Origin: Ehretia macrophylla
Taxonomy: Eukaryota; Streptophyta; Magnoliopsida; Boraginales; Ehretiaceae
Assembly (NCBI GenBank): GCA_037974665.1
Contig: CM075770.1
Coordinates: 23,857,501-23,921,500 of the forward strand
Length of the DNA stretch: 64,000 nucleotides
Direction of reading: 5' to 3'
Part shown: piece by piece, positions 24,273 through 37,200 of the stretch
Position numbering within the stretch: position 1 is the stretch's first letter
How the letters are laid out: every line of letters starts with the position of its first letter
The notes under the pieces: model-generated
The model's input: only the letters and a program-made list of their open reading frames with translations
What the model was told of the DNA's origin: nothing
Databases searched by the model: none
Position numbers and translations under genes: made by a program

Positions 24273-24392
24273 AGGTGCGATCATACCAGCACTAATGCAC
24301 CGGATCCCAATAGAACCCCGAAGTTAAGCGTGCTTGGGCGAGAGTAGTACTAGGATGGGTGACCCCCTGGGAAGTCCTCGTGTTGCACCCTC
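24273..24392 (+). rRNA. 5S rRNA gene copy 27
   Basis: Duplicate of 9662 with five changes: G1A, T38A, C39T, T45C and C119T. Confidence 0.92.
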
Positions 24393-24950
24393 TTTTTCCA
24401 TTTTTTTTCCCCAAGTTAGGGTTGCCAAGATACTTTATCCACCACATTTCTATTACCGAATCCCACAGCACCTTGGGCAAGACAACTTCACTTCACGTAG
24501 ACATTGGGCCTGCAAACTGAGGGCGTAGGGCTTATGACCAGGTCTCCGTCGTTCTGGTACCCATAACTTTTGATCTGTAAGGAGTTACGCGGCACACAGC
24601 ACACCGTTGGAAAGCTCTCCAAGAGCTCTACGATGGGGGTAGCAAGCCTACTCAGCTGTGCCCATTTTTGGAGCCCAAAATTAAACATTTTCATCAGTTT
24701 TGGTCCACTTTTCTACTTTTACTCTATTTTTTCATCCCGGATCGTATGTCGTGAACTGTTAAAAGGACAACCACCTAACTCAAGGATATTACAGGGCCCT
24801 ACAACTCGTCGATATCATGTCTTATGAGGATGCTGCGTTGTTGAAGCAAATGGGTTGTCGTTAAGCCCATTGGGCCTTTTGAATGGGCCATCTCTCTAGG
24901 CTGGGACTGTGAACCGTCAACACATAAAGGATTTGCGCCCTCAACATGAC

Positions 24951-25070
24951 GAGTGCGATCATACCAGCACTAACGCACCGGATCCCATAAGAACTCCGAA
25001 GTTAAGCGTGCTTGGGTGAGAGTGGTACTAGGATGGGTGACCCCCTAGGAAGTCCTTGTGTTGCACCCCT
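24951..25070 (+). rRNA. 5S rRNA gene copy 28
   Basis: Duplicate of 10341: G2A, T24C, C39A, C67T, A74G, C107T and C120T are shared, G97A is private. Confidence 0.92.
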
Positions 25071-25591
25071 CTTTTCAATTTTTTTTCCCCGATTAGGGTT
25101 GCCAAGATACTTTATCCACCATATTTCTATTACCGAATCCCACAGCTCCTTAGGCAAGACAACTTCGCATCACGTAGAGGCTGGGCCCGCAAACTGAGGG
25201 CGTGGTGCTTGTCACCGGGTCTCCGTCACTCCGGTGCCCATAACTTTTAATCTGTAAGGAGTTACGCGATGCACAACATACCGTTGGAAAGCTCTCCGAG
25301 AGCTCTACTCCGTGGGCAGCAAGCCTGCTTAGCTGTGCCCCTTTTTGGAGCCCAAAATCGAACGTTTTCATCAGTTTCGGGCCACTTTTCTTCTTTTGCT
25401 CTGTTTTTTCGTCCCGGATCATATGTTGTGAGCTGTTAAAAGGACGACAACCTAACTCGCGGGACATTAGAGGGCCCTACAACGTATCGATATCACGTCT
25501 TGCGAGCATGCTACGTTGTTGAAGCAGATGGGTTGTCGTTAAGCCCATTGGGCCTTTTAAACACATAAAGGAATTGTGCCCTCAACAAGAT

Positions 25592-25711
25592 GGGTGCCAT
25601 CATACCAGCACTAATGCACCAAATCCCATCAGAACTACGAAGTTAAGCGTGCTTGGGCGAGACTAGTACTATGATGGGTGACCCCTAGGGAAGTCCTCGT
25701 GTTGCACCCCC
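25592..25711 (+). rRNA. 5S rRNA gene copy 29
   Basis: Duplicate of 11020, with a private G81T. A 38-bp spacer deletion at about 25558 removes the hairpin arm and part of the proximal spacer, but the -27 box is kept. Confidence 0.92.
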
Positions 25712-26269
25712 CTTTTCAATTTTTTTTGCCCCGGTTAGGGTTGCCATGATACTTTATCCACCACATTTCTATTACCGAATCCCACAGTACCTTGGGCAAG
25801 AAAACTTCGCCTCACGTAGAGGCTGGGCCTGCAAACCGAGGGCGTAGGGCTTGTGACCAGGTCTTCGTCGCTCCGGTTCCCATAACTTTTAATTCATAAG
25901 GAGCTACGCGGCGCACAGTATACCATTGGAAAGCTCTCCGAGAGCTCTACGACGGGGGCAACAAGCTTGCTAAGGTGCACTTGTTTCGGAGCCCAAAATA
26001 GAACGTTTTCATCAGTTTTGGGCCATTTTTCTTCTTTTGCTCTGTTTTCTCATCCTGGATCGTACGTTGTGAGCTGTTAAAAGGACGACAACCTTACTCG
26101 CGGGATATTACAGGGCCCTACAATACATCGATATCACGTCTTACGAGGATGCTGGGTTGTTGAAGCAGATAGGTTATCGTTAAGCCCATTGGGCCTTTTG
26201 AATGGTCCATCTCTCTGGGCTGGGACTGTGAACCGTCAACACATAAAGGATTTGTGCCCTTAACATGAC

Positions 26270-26389
26270 GGGTGTGATCATACCAGCACTAATGCACCAG
26301 ATCCTATCAGAACTCCGAAGTTAAGCGTGATTGGGCGAGAGTAGTACTAGGATGGGTGACCCCCTGAAAAGTCCTCGTGTTGCACCACC
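26270..26389 (+). rRNA. 5S rRNA gene copy 30
   Basis: Duplicate of 11697 with seven changes: C6T, G30A, C36T, C61A, G98A, G99A and C118A. Confidence 0.92.
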
Positions 26390-26948
26390 CTTTTCAATTT
26401 TTTTTGCCCTGGTTAGGGTTGCCAAAATACTTTATCCACCACATTTCTATTACCGAATCCCACGGCACCTTGGGCAAGATAACTTCGTTTCGCGTAGAGG
26501 CTGGGCCCGTAAACCGGGGGCATAGGGATTGTGACCAGGTCTCCGTGGCTCCGTTGCCCATAACTTTTAATTCGTAAGTAGTTACGCGGTGCACAGCATA
26601 CCGTTGGAAAGCTCTCCGAGAGCTCTACGACGGGGGCAGCAGGCTTGCTAAGTTGCGCCTATTTTCAGAGCCTAAAATCGAACGTTTTCATCAGTTTTGG
26701 CCTATTTTTCTTCTTTTGCTCTGTTTTTCCGTCCCAGATCGTACGTCGTGAGCTGTTAAAAAGATGACTACCTGACTCGCTGGACGCTAGAGGGCCCTAC
26801 AACGCGTCGATATCACGTCTTCCGAGGATGCTACATTGTTGAAGCTGATGGGTTGTCGTTAAGCCCATTGGGCTGTTTGAATGGGCCATCTCTCTAGGCT
26901 GGGACTGTAAACCGTCAACACATAAAGGATTTGTGCCCTCAACATTAC

Positions 26949-27067
26949 GGGTGTGATAATACCAGCACTAATGTACCGGATCCCATCAGAACTCTGAAGT
27001 TAAACGTACTTGGGCGAGATTAGTACTTGGATGGGTGACCCCCTGGGAAGCCTCGTGTTGCACCCCC
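26949..27067 (+). rRNA. 5S rRNA gene copy 31, joined to LTR-like block
   Basis: Duplicate of 12376 with the same missing base near nt 103 and the same fusion to TAGCCAGTAGCG; it adds C6T, C47T and G56A. Confidence 0.9.
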
Positions 27068-30000
27068 TAGCCAGTAGCGATAGCAAAACAACCAGAAGAG
27101 GATCTATATAGTTATAATTAGTATAAACCGAAAATTAGACCCCAAATTACAACGGGGGTCATTTATAGTAGCGACAGCAAGCAACATAAGAAATAGTCTT
27201 CAAAAAATAACATATCGTTCACAAAATAGCCACAGTCAAGTAAGGCACGTAGGGCAGGCAATCACTCCAAGGAGTCATCGATAGGCACGTTATCTTTAGG
27301 TACCTATTCCTGATCTTCCTCACCTGAGATGATAAAAGAGGGTGAGTCCTTATGAACTCAGCGAGGGGGAACGAGAAATAAGTTTTGAAACTCTTTTTCC
27401 GGTTCAACTTATGAAAATCCATTTTGCAAGCATGACATATATCACAAGTAAGTTCACAATGTAATATAAAAGTAAAAGAACACAATTACGCGTCTTTCTT
27501 CCCCGAGGTCCCCTAGGAACCAAGCGAGAGTACTTATACACATAGTGAAAAGGATACGGTGAGCTTTTGCTCTCAGTTCATTTCCAGTATTAGTTGTTGC
27601 GACCAACTTCTAATCATCCACTTATCACGCCAAATGGGTGTACTCCGGATGTACCCCGAAATCCTATGACCCAACTCTCCGAGGGTGGAATGCCAAGCGA
27701 GAGAGGGAATTGGACCATGGTAGTCACGGTAGCAACGGCAAGCCCGATGCCGCCTGGCGTACGTGAAACGCTACCATACTACAATGAAAGGTTGCAACCT
27801 TGTATGCAATGCACATTTATAACATCTAACATATCACATTAGGAGGACAACAAAGTAGGTTGCCTCCAAATAGTTATAAGATCGCACGTTGACAAGTAAC
27901 ACACAAGGAATGCTATGATATGTAATTTCACTTGTAAGGCATATGGAGTGATATGAATATTGAACAGACAGCCATGTAACACATGTGAATCAAGTCATAT
28001 AACTCATTTCTGGGTTCATGTAATCAAATAATAAGGTCATATAACATGCAATGACGTCTACATGGGATCGGGTGCAAGAGAGGTCTACTTGTCAACATGT
28101 GACCATCGGAATCACATTTAGGGCTATAAGGACAACTACGGGCAGCCCACTAATCGCATAATTAGACACGATAACCATAGGATCAACACTTAGCAAGTTT
28201 TCATGGTCACTAGGGTTTCAATTCATGCTTACACGTGCGATTAAGCCACGAGTTGTCAAGTAATTAAACCCAAGCCATGCATTGATTGATTAAAACATCC
28301 TCAAGCATCCAAAACAGTCCACACAACATCTAAGTGCCACAATCCAAAGCATTTAATACCACAAGAGAAGTTACAATAATTTTCAAAGCATATCACTATA
28401 CAAAAATCTCACTGCAATGGTCTGTTTTCCCACAATCAGTTAGACAAGCCAACAATCTCCAATTCCAGTTAGCAAAATGTAAAATTAAAGCTTAAGGAGT
28501 GATCTAAATCCAGAAACAAACCTCGCATCATTTGGAGTTCGGATTCAAGAGTTATAGCCAAAACCGTGAGACTATGCAAAACTGTCCAGAGTTGTACACA
28601 TTTCAATACTTGTCATTTTTGAGGGCCTTAGGGTCAGATTTAGCCTTAGTCTATTTCTAAAAAAAATGTCCAAAACTGACAAATATAGCAACCTACCAAA
28701 TTTCATGAATTTTAGATATCATTTACTAAGTCAAAACTGGTTCGTTCTACAGAGACAGTGAACTGCCAAAAACCTGCTCCATTTTCCCAGATTTTCCAGA
28801 TTTGGACACCTTTCGATGTTTTGCCATTTTGGAGACCTTAGAGTCAAAATTGGCCTTGGCCTATTTCTATAATAAATTCTCAGAACTGGAAAAACTAGTC
28901 ACCTACCAATTTTCACACATTTTCAACATCATTTACCAGGTCAAATTTACTTCGTTCCAAGAAGCCAGAAATCGGTCATTTTCCCGATTTCACCTATCTT
29001 CAAATTCCAGCTAAATAACTTGCCATGCATGGTTACAAAAGCTCATGTGCACACACATACCACAAGTACAGAGGTAAAAATAGACATATGAAGGCATGCA
29101 TGTGGATTTCGAAAGCTTTTAAAAGGATTAACCCTCACCTTAGCAACTTTGTCAACAAAGGATGCTCAAAACTCTTGGAGATGCACAAACGGTGTTCTCT
29201 CCTTGTTTGGCCAAGGTATATTGCTTGATTTCCTTAATTCCTAGCTAAGTTACCATGTCCTTAGTATGTGCATGTGTTTAGAACAAAAATGAAATGAAAT
29301 AGAAGCTATCAAACATACCTAAACCGAAATGAAGGTTCTATGAGCTTGCATGCATGTCTTTTTGCTTCTAGCTTGCTTGGTCTAGTTCCTTAGTGTCTTG
29401 AATGTCTTGATGAATCTTAGGATGATGAGCTTAAGCTAGGGAGAGTGAGATTGCAGCCAAGGCCGAGAGAGAGAGAGAATGAGAGCTTGAGAGAATGTTT
29501 GCAAAGAATGAAATGTTGGTGTTTGTGAGTGTGTCGGCCTTGAGCTTCAAAATTTATGATTTTTGTGTCTTCAAGAGCATATTTTGGATTGTCTAGCATG
29601 GGCATTGAATGGATTGAAAAGGTGAAGCATGGTGGAGGATAAAATAATGCTTTGGTTTCATTTTTTTTTTTTTGCATTGTGTCATAACTTGTCTAAGTTT
29701 GATTTGAAATTGCAAAGCATCCACAAAACCCTTCAGATGGTCGACCAAGGCTTGATCAAATCTGAATTTTTTGTCTTGTTTGTGTTTATTTTATTGTGTG
29801 CTTGGGATGTGCAAAAGAATAAGGAATAAAGAATAAGAATGTTTAGCTTTTGGTGAAATTTCGTCTTCTAGTGAGTTGAATTAGCATTTTAATATTAGTT
29901 AGTGGAGTTTGTAGGATTAATTAATGATATAGTGCTTCGTGTAAGATGCTCTCTTGATTAGCGTGCGGGCACGCTTTCCTAGGTTTAGGGTACGCACTAC

Positions 30001-30074
30001 GAGGTAAGGCACGAACTACGAGACGAATGCACATTTCCCAAACAAATACACGCAAATCGAGGTCGGGCCTCACA
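27068..30074 (-). mobile_element. LTR-like block, copy 2
   Basis: This is the duplicate of the block at 12495-15540, about 3.01 kb long, with the same junctions to a 5S 3' end on the left and a B monomer on the right. In a 240-base sample (12541-12780 against 27114-27353) I count 5 substitutions, about 2%. Because both copies share both junctions, the block came with the segmental duplication and did not insert twice. No protein domain is visible on either strand. Minus-strand orientation follows from the TGTGAGGCCCG terminus at 30074. Confidence 0.5.
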
Positions 30075-31433
30075 GCTGCGCTTGTTTTCGGAGCCCAAAA
30101 TTGAACGTTTTCATCAGTTTCGGCACACTTTTATTCTTTTGCGCTGTTTTTCTGTCCCGGATCGTACGTCGTGAGCTACAAAAAGGACGACAACCTAATC
30201 CATCACATTTCTATAACCGAATCCCACGGCATCTTAGGCAAGACAACTTCACTTCACGTAGAGGCTGGGCCTGCAAACCGAGGGCGTGGGGCATGGGACC
30301 AGGTTTCCGTCGCTCCAGTGCGCATACTTTTGATCCGTAAGGAGTTACACGATGCACAGCACACCGTTGGAAAGCTCTCTAAGAGCTCTACGATAGGGGC
30401 AGCAAGCCTACTCGGTTGCGCCTGTTTTCGGAGCCTAAAATTGAATGTTTTCATTATTTTCGGGATACTTTTCTTCTTTTTCGCTGTTTTTCCATCCCGG
30501 ATCGAACGTCGTGAGCCGCAAAAAGGACGACAACCTAATCTATCACATTTCTATTACCGAATCCCACGGTACCATGGGCAAGACAACTTTGCTTCACGTA
30601 GATGTTGGGCCCGCAAACTGAGGGCGTGGGCTTGGGACCAGATTTCCGTCGCTCCAGTGCATATTACTTTTGATCTGTAAGGAATTACGCGGTGCACATC
30701 ATACCGTTGGAAAGCTCTCCGAGAGCTCTACAATGGGGGCAGCATGCCTACTCAACTGCGCCTGTTTTTTGTGCCCACAATCGTAAATTTTCATTCGTTT
30801 CGGGATACTTTTTTTCTTCTGCGCGGTTTTTCCATCCCGGATCGTACGTCGTGAGCCGCAAAAAGGATGACATCCTAATCCATCACATTTCTTTAACCGA
30901 ATCCCACAGCACTTTTGGTAAGATAACTTCGCTTCACGTAAAGGCTAGGCCCACAAACCGAAGAATTGGGGCTTGGGACCAGGTTTCCATCGCTCCAGTG
31001 CCCATAAATTTTGATCCGTAAGGAGTTACGTAGCGCACAGCATACCGTTGGAAAGCTCTCCGAGAGCTCTACGATGGCGGCAGCAAGACTGCTTTTCTGT
31101 GCCTGTTTTCAGATAACAAAATCGAACGTTTTCATCTGTTACGGGACACTTTTCTTCTTTTGCGCTGTTTTTCTGTCCCAGATCGTACGTCGTGAGTCGC
31201 GAAAAGGACGACAACCTAATCCATCATATTACCGAATCCCACGGCACCTTGGGCAAGACAACTTCGCTTCACGTAGAGGCTGGGCCCGCAAACCGAAGAA
31301 TTGGGGCTTGGGACCAGGTTTCCATCGCTCCGGTGCCCATAAATTTTGATCCGTAAGGAGTTACGCAGCGCATAGCATACCGTTGGAAAGCTCTCCGAGA
31401 GCTCTACGACAGGGGTAGCGAATATGCTCAGCT

Positions 31434-34250
31434 GTGCCTCTTTTCGAAGCCCAAAATCGAATGTTTTCCTTCGTTCTGGGACACTTTTCCTCTTCTGCTC
31501 TGTTTTTCCGTCCCGGATCGTATGTCGTGAGCCGCAAAAAGGACGACAACCAAATCCATCATAATTCTATAACCGAATCCCACGACACCTTTGGTAAGAC
31601 AACTTCGCTTCACGTAGAGGCTGGGCCCGCAAACCGAGGGCGTGGGGCTTGGGACCAGGTCTCCGTCGCTCCGTTGCCCATAACTTTTGATCCGTAAAGA
31701 GTTACGCGGCGCACAACTTAACGTTGGAAAGCTCTCCGAGAGCTCTACGACGGGGGTAGCAAGCCTACTCGGTTGCGCGTGTTTTTGGAGCACTTAATTG
31801 AACGTTTTCGTCAGTTCAGGACACTTTTCTTCTTTTGCGCTGTTTTTCCGTCACGGATCGTATGTCGTGAGCCGCGAAAATGATGACAACCTAATCCATC
31901 ACATTTCTTTAACCGAATCCCACAGCATCTTTGGTAAGACAACTTCACTTCACGTAGAGGCTGGGCACGCAAACCGAGGACGTAGGGCTTGAGACCAAGT
32001 CTTTGTCGATCCGGGGCCCATTACTTTTGATCCGTAAGGAGTTACGCAGCGCGCAGCATACCAGTGAAAAGGACGACAACCTAATCCATCACATTTCTAT
32101 TACCGAATTCCACGGCACCTTGGGCAAGACAACTTCACTTCACGTAGAGGCTAGGCCCGCAAACCAAGGGGCATGGGGCTTGTGACCAGGTATCCGTCGT
32201 TCTAGTGCCCATACCTTTTTGATCCGCAAGGCATTACGCGGCGCACAGCATATCGTTGGAAAGCTCTCCGAGAGCTCTACGATGGAGGCAGCAAGTCTGC
32301 TAGGCTGCGCCTCTTTTTGTAGCCCAAAATCGAACGTTTTCATTAGTTCCGGGATACTTTTCCTCTTCTACTCTGTTTTTTCATCCTGGATCGTATATCG
32401 TGAGCTGTGAAAAGGACGACAACCTAATCTATCACATTTCTATTACCGAATCCCACGGCACCTTGGGTAAGACAACTTCGCTTCACGTAGAGGCTGGGCC
32501 CGCAAACTGAGGGCGTGGGGTTTGGGACCAAGTCTCCGTCGCTCTGGTGCCATAAATTTTGATCTGTAAGGAGTTACGCGACGCACAGCATAACGTTGGA
32601 AAGCTCTCCGAGAGCTCTAAGATGGGGGCAGAAAGCTTGCTTTGCTGCGCCTGTTTTCAGAGAACAAAATCGAACGTTTTCATCTGTTTTGGTATATTTT
32701 TCTTCGTTTGCGCTATTTTTCTGTCCCGGATCGTACGTCGTGAGCTGCGAAAAGGACGACAACCTAATCCATCACATAGGCTGGGCCCGCAAATCGAAGA
32801 ATTGGGGCTTGGGACCAGGTCTCCGTCGCTCCGGTGCCCATAAATTTTGGTCCATAACGAGTTGTGCAGCGCACAGCTTACCGTTGGAAAGCTCTCCGAG
32901 AGCTCTACGACGGGGGCAGCGAGTCTACTCGGCTGTGCCTCTTTTCATTCCCCAAAATCGAACGTTTTCATTCGTTCTAGGACACTTTTCATCTTCTGCT
33001 CTATTTTTTCGTCCCGAATCGTACGTCGTGAGCCGCAAAAAGGACGACAACCTAATCCATCACATTTCTATAACTGAATTCCACGGTACCTTGGACAAGA
33101 CAACTTCGCTTCACGTAGAGGCTAGGCCCGCAAACTGAGGGCATGGGGCTTGCGACCAGGTTTCTGTCGCACCAGTGCGCATAACTTTTGATCCGTAAGG
33201 AGTTACATGACGCACAGTATACCGTTGGAAAGCTCTCTGAGAGCTCCACCATGGGGACAACAAGCCTACTCGGCTCTGCCTATTTTCGTAGCCTAAAATT
33301 GAACGTTTTCATTATTTTCGGGATACTTTTCTTCTTTTGCACTGTTTTTCCGTCCCGAATCAAACGTTGTGAGCTGTAAAAAGGACGACAACTTAATCTA
33401 TCACATTTCTTTAAACGAATCCCACGACACCTTTGGTAAGACAACTTCACTTCAATTAGAGGCTGGGCCCGCAAACCGAAGGCGTGCGGCTTGGGGCCAG
33501 GTTTCCGTCGCTCTAATACGTATAACTTTTGATCCGTAAGGAATTACGCGGCACACAACATACCGTTGGAAAGCACTCCGAGAGCTCTACGATGGGGGCA
33601 ACATGCCTACTAGGCTGCGCCTATTTTTCGTGCCCTAAATCGTACATTTTCATTAGTTTCAGGATACTTTTCTTCTTTTGCGCGGTTTTTTCGTCCCGAA
33701 TCGTATGTCGTGAGCCGCGAAAAGGATGACATCCTAATCCATCACATTTCTTTAACTGAATCCCATGACACCTTTGGTAAGACAACTTCGCTTCACGTAG
33801 AGGCTGGGCCTGCAAACCGAGGGCGTGGGACTTGGGACCAGGTCTCCGTCGCTCCGTTGCTTATAACTTTTGATCCGTAAGGAGTTATGCGGCGCAAAGC
33901 TTAACGTTGGAAAGCTCTCCGAGAGCTCTACGACGGGGGTAGCAAGCCTGCTCACCTGCGCGTGTTTTTGGAGCCCTTAATTGAACGTTTTCATTAGTTT
34001 CAGGTCATTTTTCTTATTTTTACGCTATTTTTTCGTCATGGATCGTACGTCGTGAACCACGAAAAGGACGACAACCTAATCCATCACATTTTTTTAATCG
34101 AATCCCACGTCACCTTTGGTAAGACAACTTCGCTTCACGTAGAGGCTGGGCCCGCAAACCCAGGGCGTAGGGCTTAGGACCAGGTCTCTGTCGCTCTGAG
34201 GCCCTTTACTTTTGATATGTAAGGAATTACGCGGCGCACAGCATACCGTT
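31434..34250 (+). repeat. Block repeated at about 7.3 kb offset (left copy)
   Basis: The monomer order matches about 38760-41590 at offsets of 7298-7353 bp. It includes the shortened monomer (32061 with 39363), the AGAGAACAAAATCG monomer (32657 with 39960) and the CGTA-CCTAAAATTG monomer (33286 with 40639). Confidence 0.7.
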
Positions 34251-37200
34251 GGAAAGCTCTCCGAGAGCTCTACAATGGGGGTAGCATGCCTACTCGGCTA
34301 TGCCTATTTTTCATGCCCAAAATCGTACATTTTCAATAGTTTCAGTATACTTTTCTTCTTCTGCGCGGTTTTTTTGTCCCGAATCGTACGTCGTGAGCCG
34401 ATAAAAGGATGACATCTTAATCCATCACATTTCTTTAACCAAATCCCACGGCACCTTTGGTAAGACAACTTCGCTTCACGTAGACGCTGGGCCCGCAAAC
34501 TGAGGGCGTGGGGCTTGGGACCAAGTCTCCGTTGCACCATTGCCCATAACTTTTGATCCGCAAAGAGTTATGCAGTGCACAACTTATCGTTGGAAAGCTC
34601 TTCGAGAGCGCTACGATGGGGGCAGCAATCCTGCTCGGCTGCGCGTGTTTTTGGTGCCCTTAATTGAACATTTTCATCAGATTCGGGACACTTTTCTTCT
34701 TTTGCGCTGTTTTTCCATCACGGATCGCACGTTGTGAGCCGCGAAAAGGACAACAACCTAATCCATCACATTTCTTTAACCGAATCCCACTGCACCTTTG
34801 GTCAGACAACTTGGCTTCACGTAGAGGCTGGGCCCGCAAACCGAGGGCATAGGGCTCGGGACCATGTCTCTATCGTTCCGAGGCCCATTACTTTTGACCC
34901 GTAAGGAGTTACGCGGCCCACAGCATGCCGTTGGAAAGCTCTCCGAGAGTTCTACGACGGGGGCAACAAGACTGCTCAGCTACGCCTATTTTCGGAGACC
35001 AAAATTGAACATTTTTATCAGTTTCGGGATACTTTTCTTCTTTTGCCCTATTTTTTCGTCCCGGATCGTACGTCATGAGCCGCGAAAAGAACGACAAGCT
35101 AATCCATCATATTTCTATTATCGAATCCCACGGCACCTTGGGCAAGAGAACTTTACTTCACGTAGAGGCTGGGCCTGCAAACCAAGGGACGTGGGGCTTG
35201 TGACCAGGTATCCGTCGTTCCCGTGCCCATAACTTTTTGATCCGCAAGGCATTACGCGGCGCATAACATACCGTTGGAAAGCTCTTCGAGAGCTCTACGA
35301 TGGAGAGAGCGAGTCTGCTCGGTTGCGCCTCTTTTCAGAGCAAAAAAATGATCATTTTCATCAGTTCCGAGACACTTTTCCTCTTCTACTATGTCTTTCC
35401 GTCCCGGATCGTACGTCGTGAGCTGTGAAAAGGACGACCACCTAATCTATCACATTTCTATTACCGAATCCCACGGCACCTTGGGCAAGAAAACCTCGCT
35501 TCACGTAGAGGCTGGGCCCGCAAACCGAGGGTGTGGGGCTTGAGACCAAGTCTCCGTCGCTCCGGTGCCCATAAATTTTGATCCGTAAGGAGTTGCGCAG
35601 CGCACAACATACCGTTGGAAAGCTCTCGGAGAGCTCTACCATGGGGGCAGCAAGCCTACTCGGTTACGCCTGTTTTTTGAGCCTAAAATTGAATGTTTTC
35701 ATTATTTTGGGATACTTTTCTTCTTTTGCGTTGTTTTTTCGTCCCAGATCAAACGTCGTGAGCTGCAAAAAGGACGACAACCTAATCTATCACATTTCTA
35801 TTACCGAATCCCACGGTACCGTGGGCAAGACAACTTCGCTTCATGTAGAGGCTGGGCCCGCAAACCGAGGGCGTGGGGATTAGGACCAAGTTTCCGTCGC
35901 TCCAGTGCGTATAACTTTTGATCCGTAAGGAATTATGCGACGCACAGCATACCGTTAGAAAGCTCTTCAAGAGCTCTATGATGGGGGCAGCATGCCTACT
36001 CGACTGCGACTATTTTTTGTGCCCAAAATTGTACATTTTCATTCATTTTGGGATACTTTTCTTCTTCTGCACGATTTTTCAGTCTCGGATCGTACATCGT
36101 GAGCTGCGAAAAGGATGACATCCTAATTCATCACAATTCTTTAACCGAATCCCATGGCACCTTTGGTAAGACAAGTTCGCTTCACGTAGAGGCTGGGCTT
36201 GCAAACCGAGGGCGTGGGACTTGGGACCAGGTCTCCGTCGCTCCGTTGCTTATAACTTTTGATCCGTAAGGAGTTATGCGGCGCAAAGCTTAACGTTGGA
36301 AAGCTCTCCGAGAGCTCTACGACGGGGGCAGCAAGCTTGCTCAGCTGCGCGTGTTTTTGGAGCCCTTAATTGAACATTTTCATTAGTTTCAGGTCATTTT
36401 TCTTCTTTTACGCTGTTTTTTCGTCATGGATCATACGTCGTGAACCGCGAAAGGGATGACAACCTAATCCATCACATTTCTTTAACCGAATCCCACGTCA
36501 CCTTTGGTAAGAAAACTTCACTTCACGTAGAGGCTGGGCCTGAAAACCGAGGGCATAGGGTTTAGGACCAGGTCTCTGTCGCTCTGGGGCCCTTTACTTT
36601 TGATCTGTAAGGAATTACGCGGTGCACAGCATACCGTTGGAAAGCTCTCCGAGAGCTCTACGATGGGGGCAGCATGCCTACTCGGCTGCGCCTATTTTTC
36701 GTGCCCAAAATCGTACATTTTCAATAGTTTCGGGATACTTTTCTTCTTCTGCGCGGTTTTTTTGTCCCGGATCGTACTTCGTGAGCTGCTAAAAGGATGA
36801 CATCCTAATCCATCATATTTCTTTAACCGAATCCCACGGCACCTTTGGTAAGACAACTTCGCTTCACGTAGATGCTGGGCCCGCAAACTGAGGGCGTGGG
36901 GCTTGGGACCAAGTCTCCGTCGCTCCGTTGGCCATAACTTTTGATATGTAAAGAGTTATGCAGTGCACAACTTAACGTTGGAAAGCTCTCCGAGAGCACT
37001 ACGACGGGGGTAGCACGCCTGCTCGGCTGCGCGTGTTTTTGGTGCCCTTAATTGAACGTTTTCATAAGTTTTGGGACACTTTTATTCTTTTGCGCTGTTT
37101 TACCATCACGTATCGTACATCGTGAGCCGCGAAAAGGACAACAACCTAATCCATCACATTTCTTTAACCGAATCCCATTGCACCTTTGGTCAGACAACTT

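Larger units (their letters stand above)
19247..27067 (+). repeat. 5S rDNA tandem array A2 (duplicate of 4638-12494)
   Basis: Twelve 5S copies with the same 679-bp period. Each matches its partner in A1 at an offset of 14609 bp, falling to 14572-14573 after a 38-bp spacer deletion near 25558. Partner copies share private 5S variants: 19518 and 4909 share C18T, C20T, C29A and G58T, and 26949 and 12376 share C10A, C26T and A80T. This shows duplication of a block, not independent amplification. Confidence 0.95.
19247..34255 (+). repeat. Tandem segmental duplication, copy 2 (15.0 kb)
   Basis: The junction at 19240-19252 reads GTTGGAAATCGAA. The left part matches the B monomer that continues at 34256 (GTTGGAAAGCTC); the right part matches the A spacer at 4635 (AAAATCGAA). 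The overlap is AAA. A junction between non-equivalent spacer positions sharing 3 bp points to microhomology-based joining or a replication slip, not equal-register crossing over. Confidence 0.92.

Noticed and set aside
32596-33138. A 180-codon open frame and many 60-130 codon frames on both strands
   Set aside because: They are periodic by-products of the repeats. The same frames recur unit after unit with stops at shifting places, overlap 5S genes or both strands at once, and show no recognisable domain.
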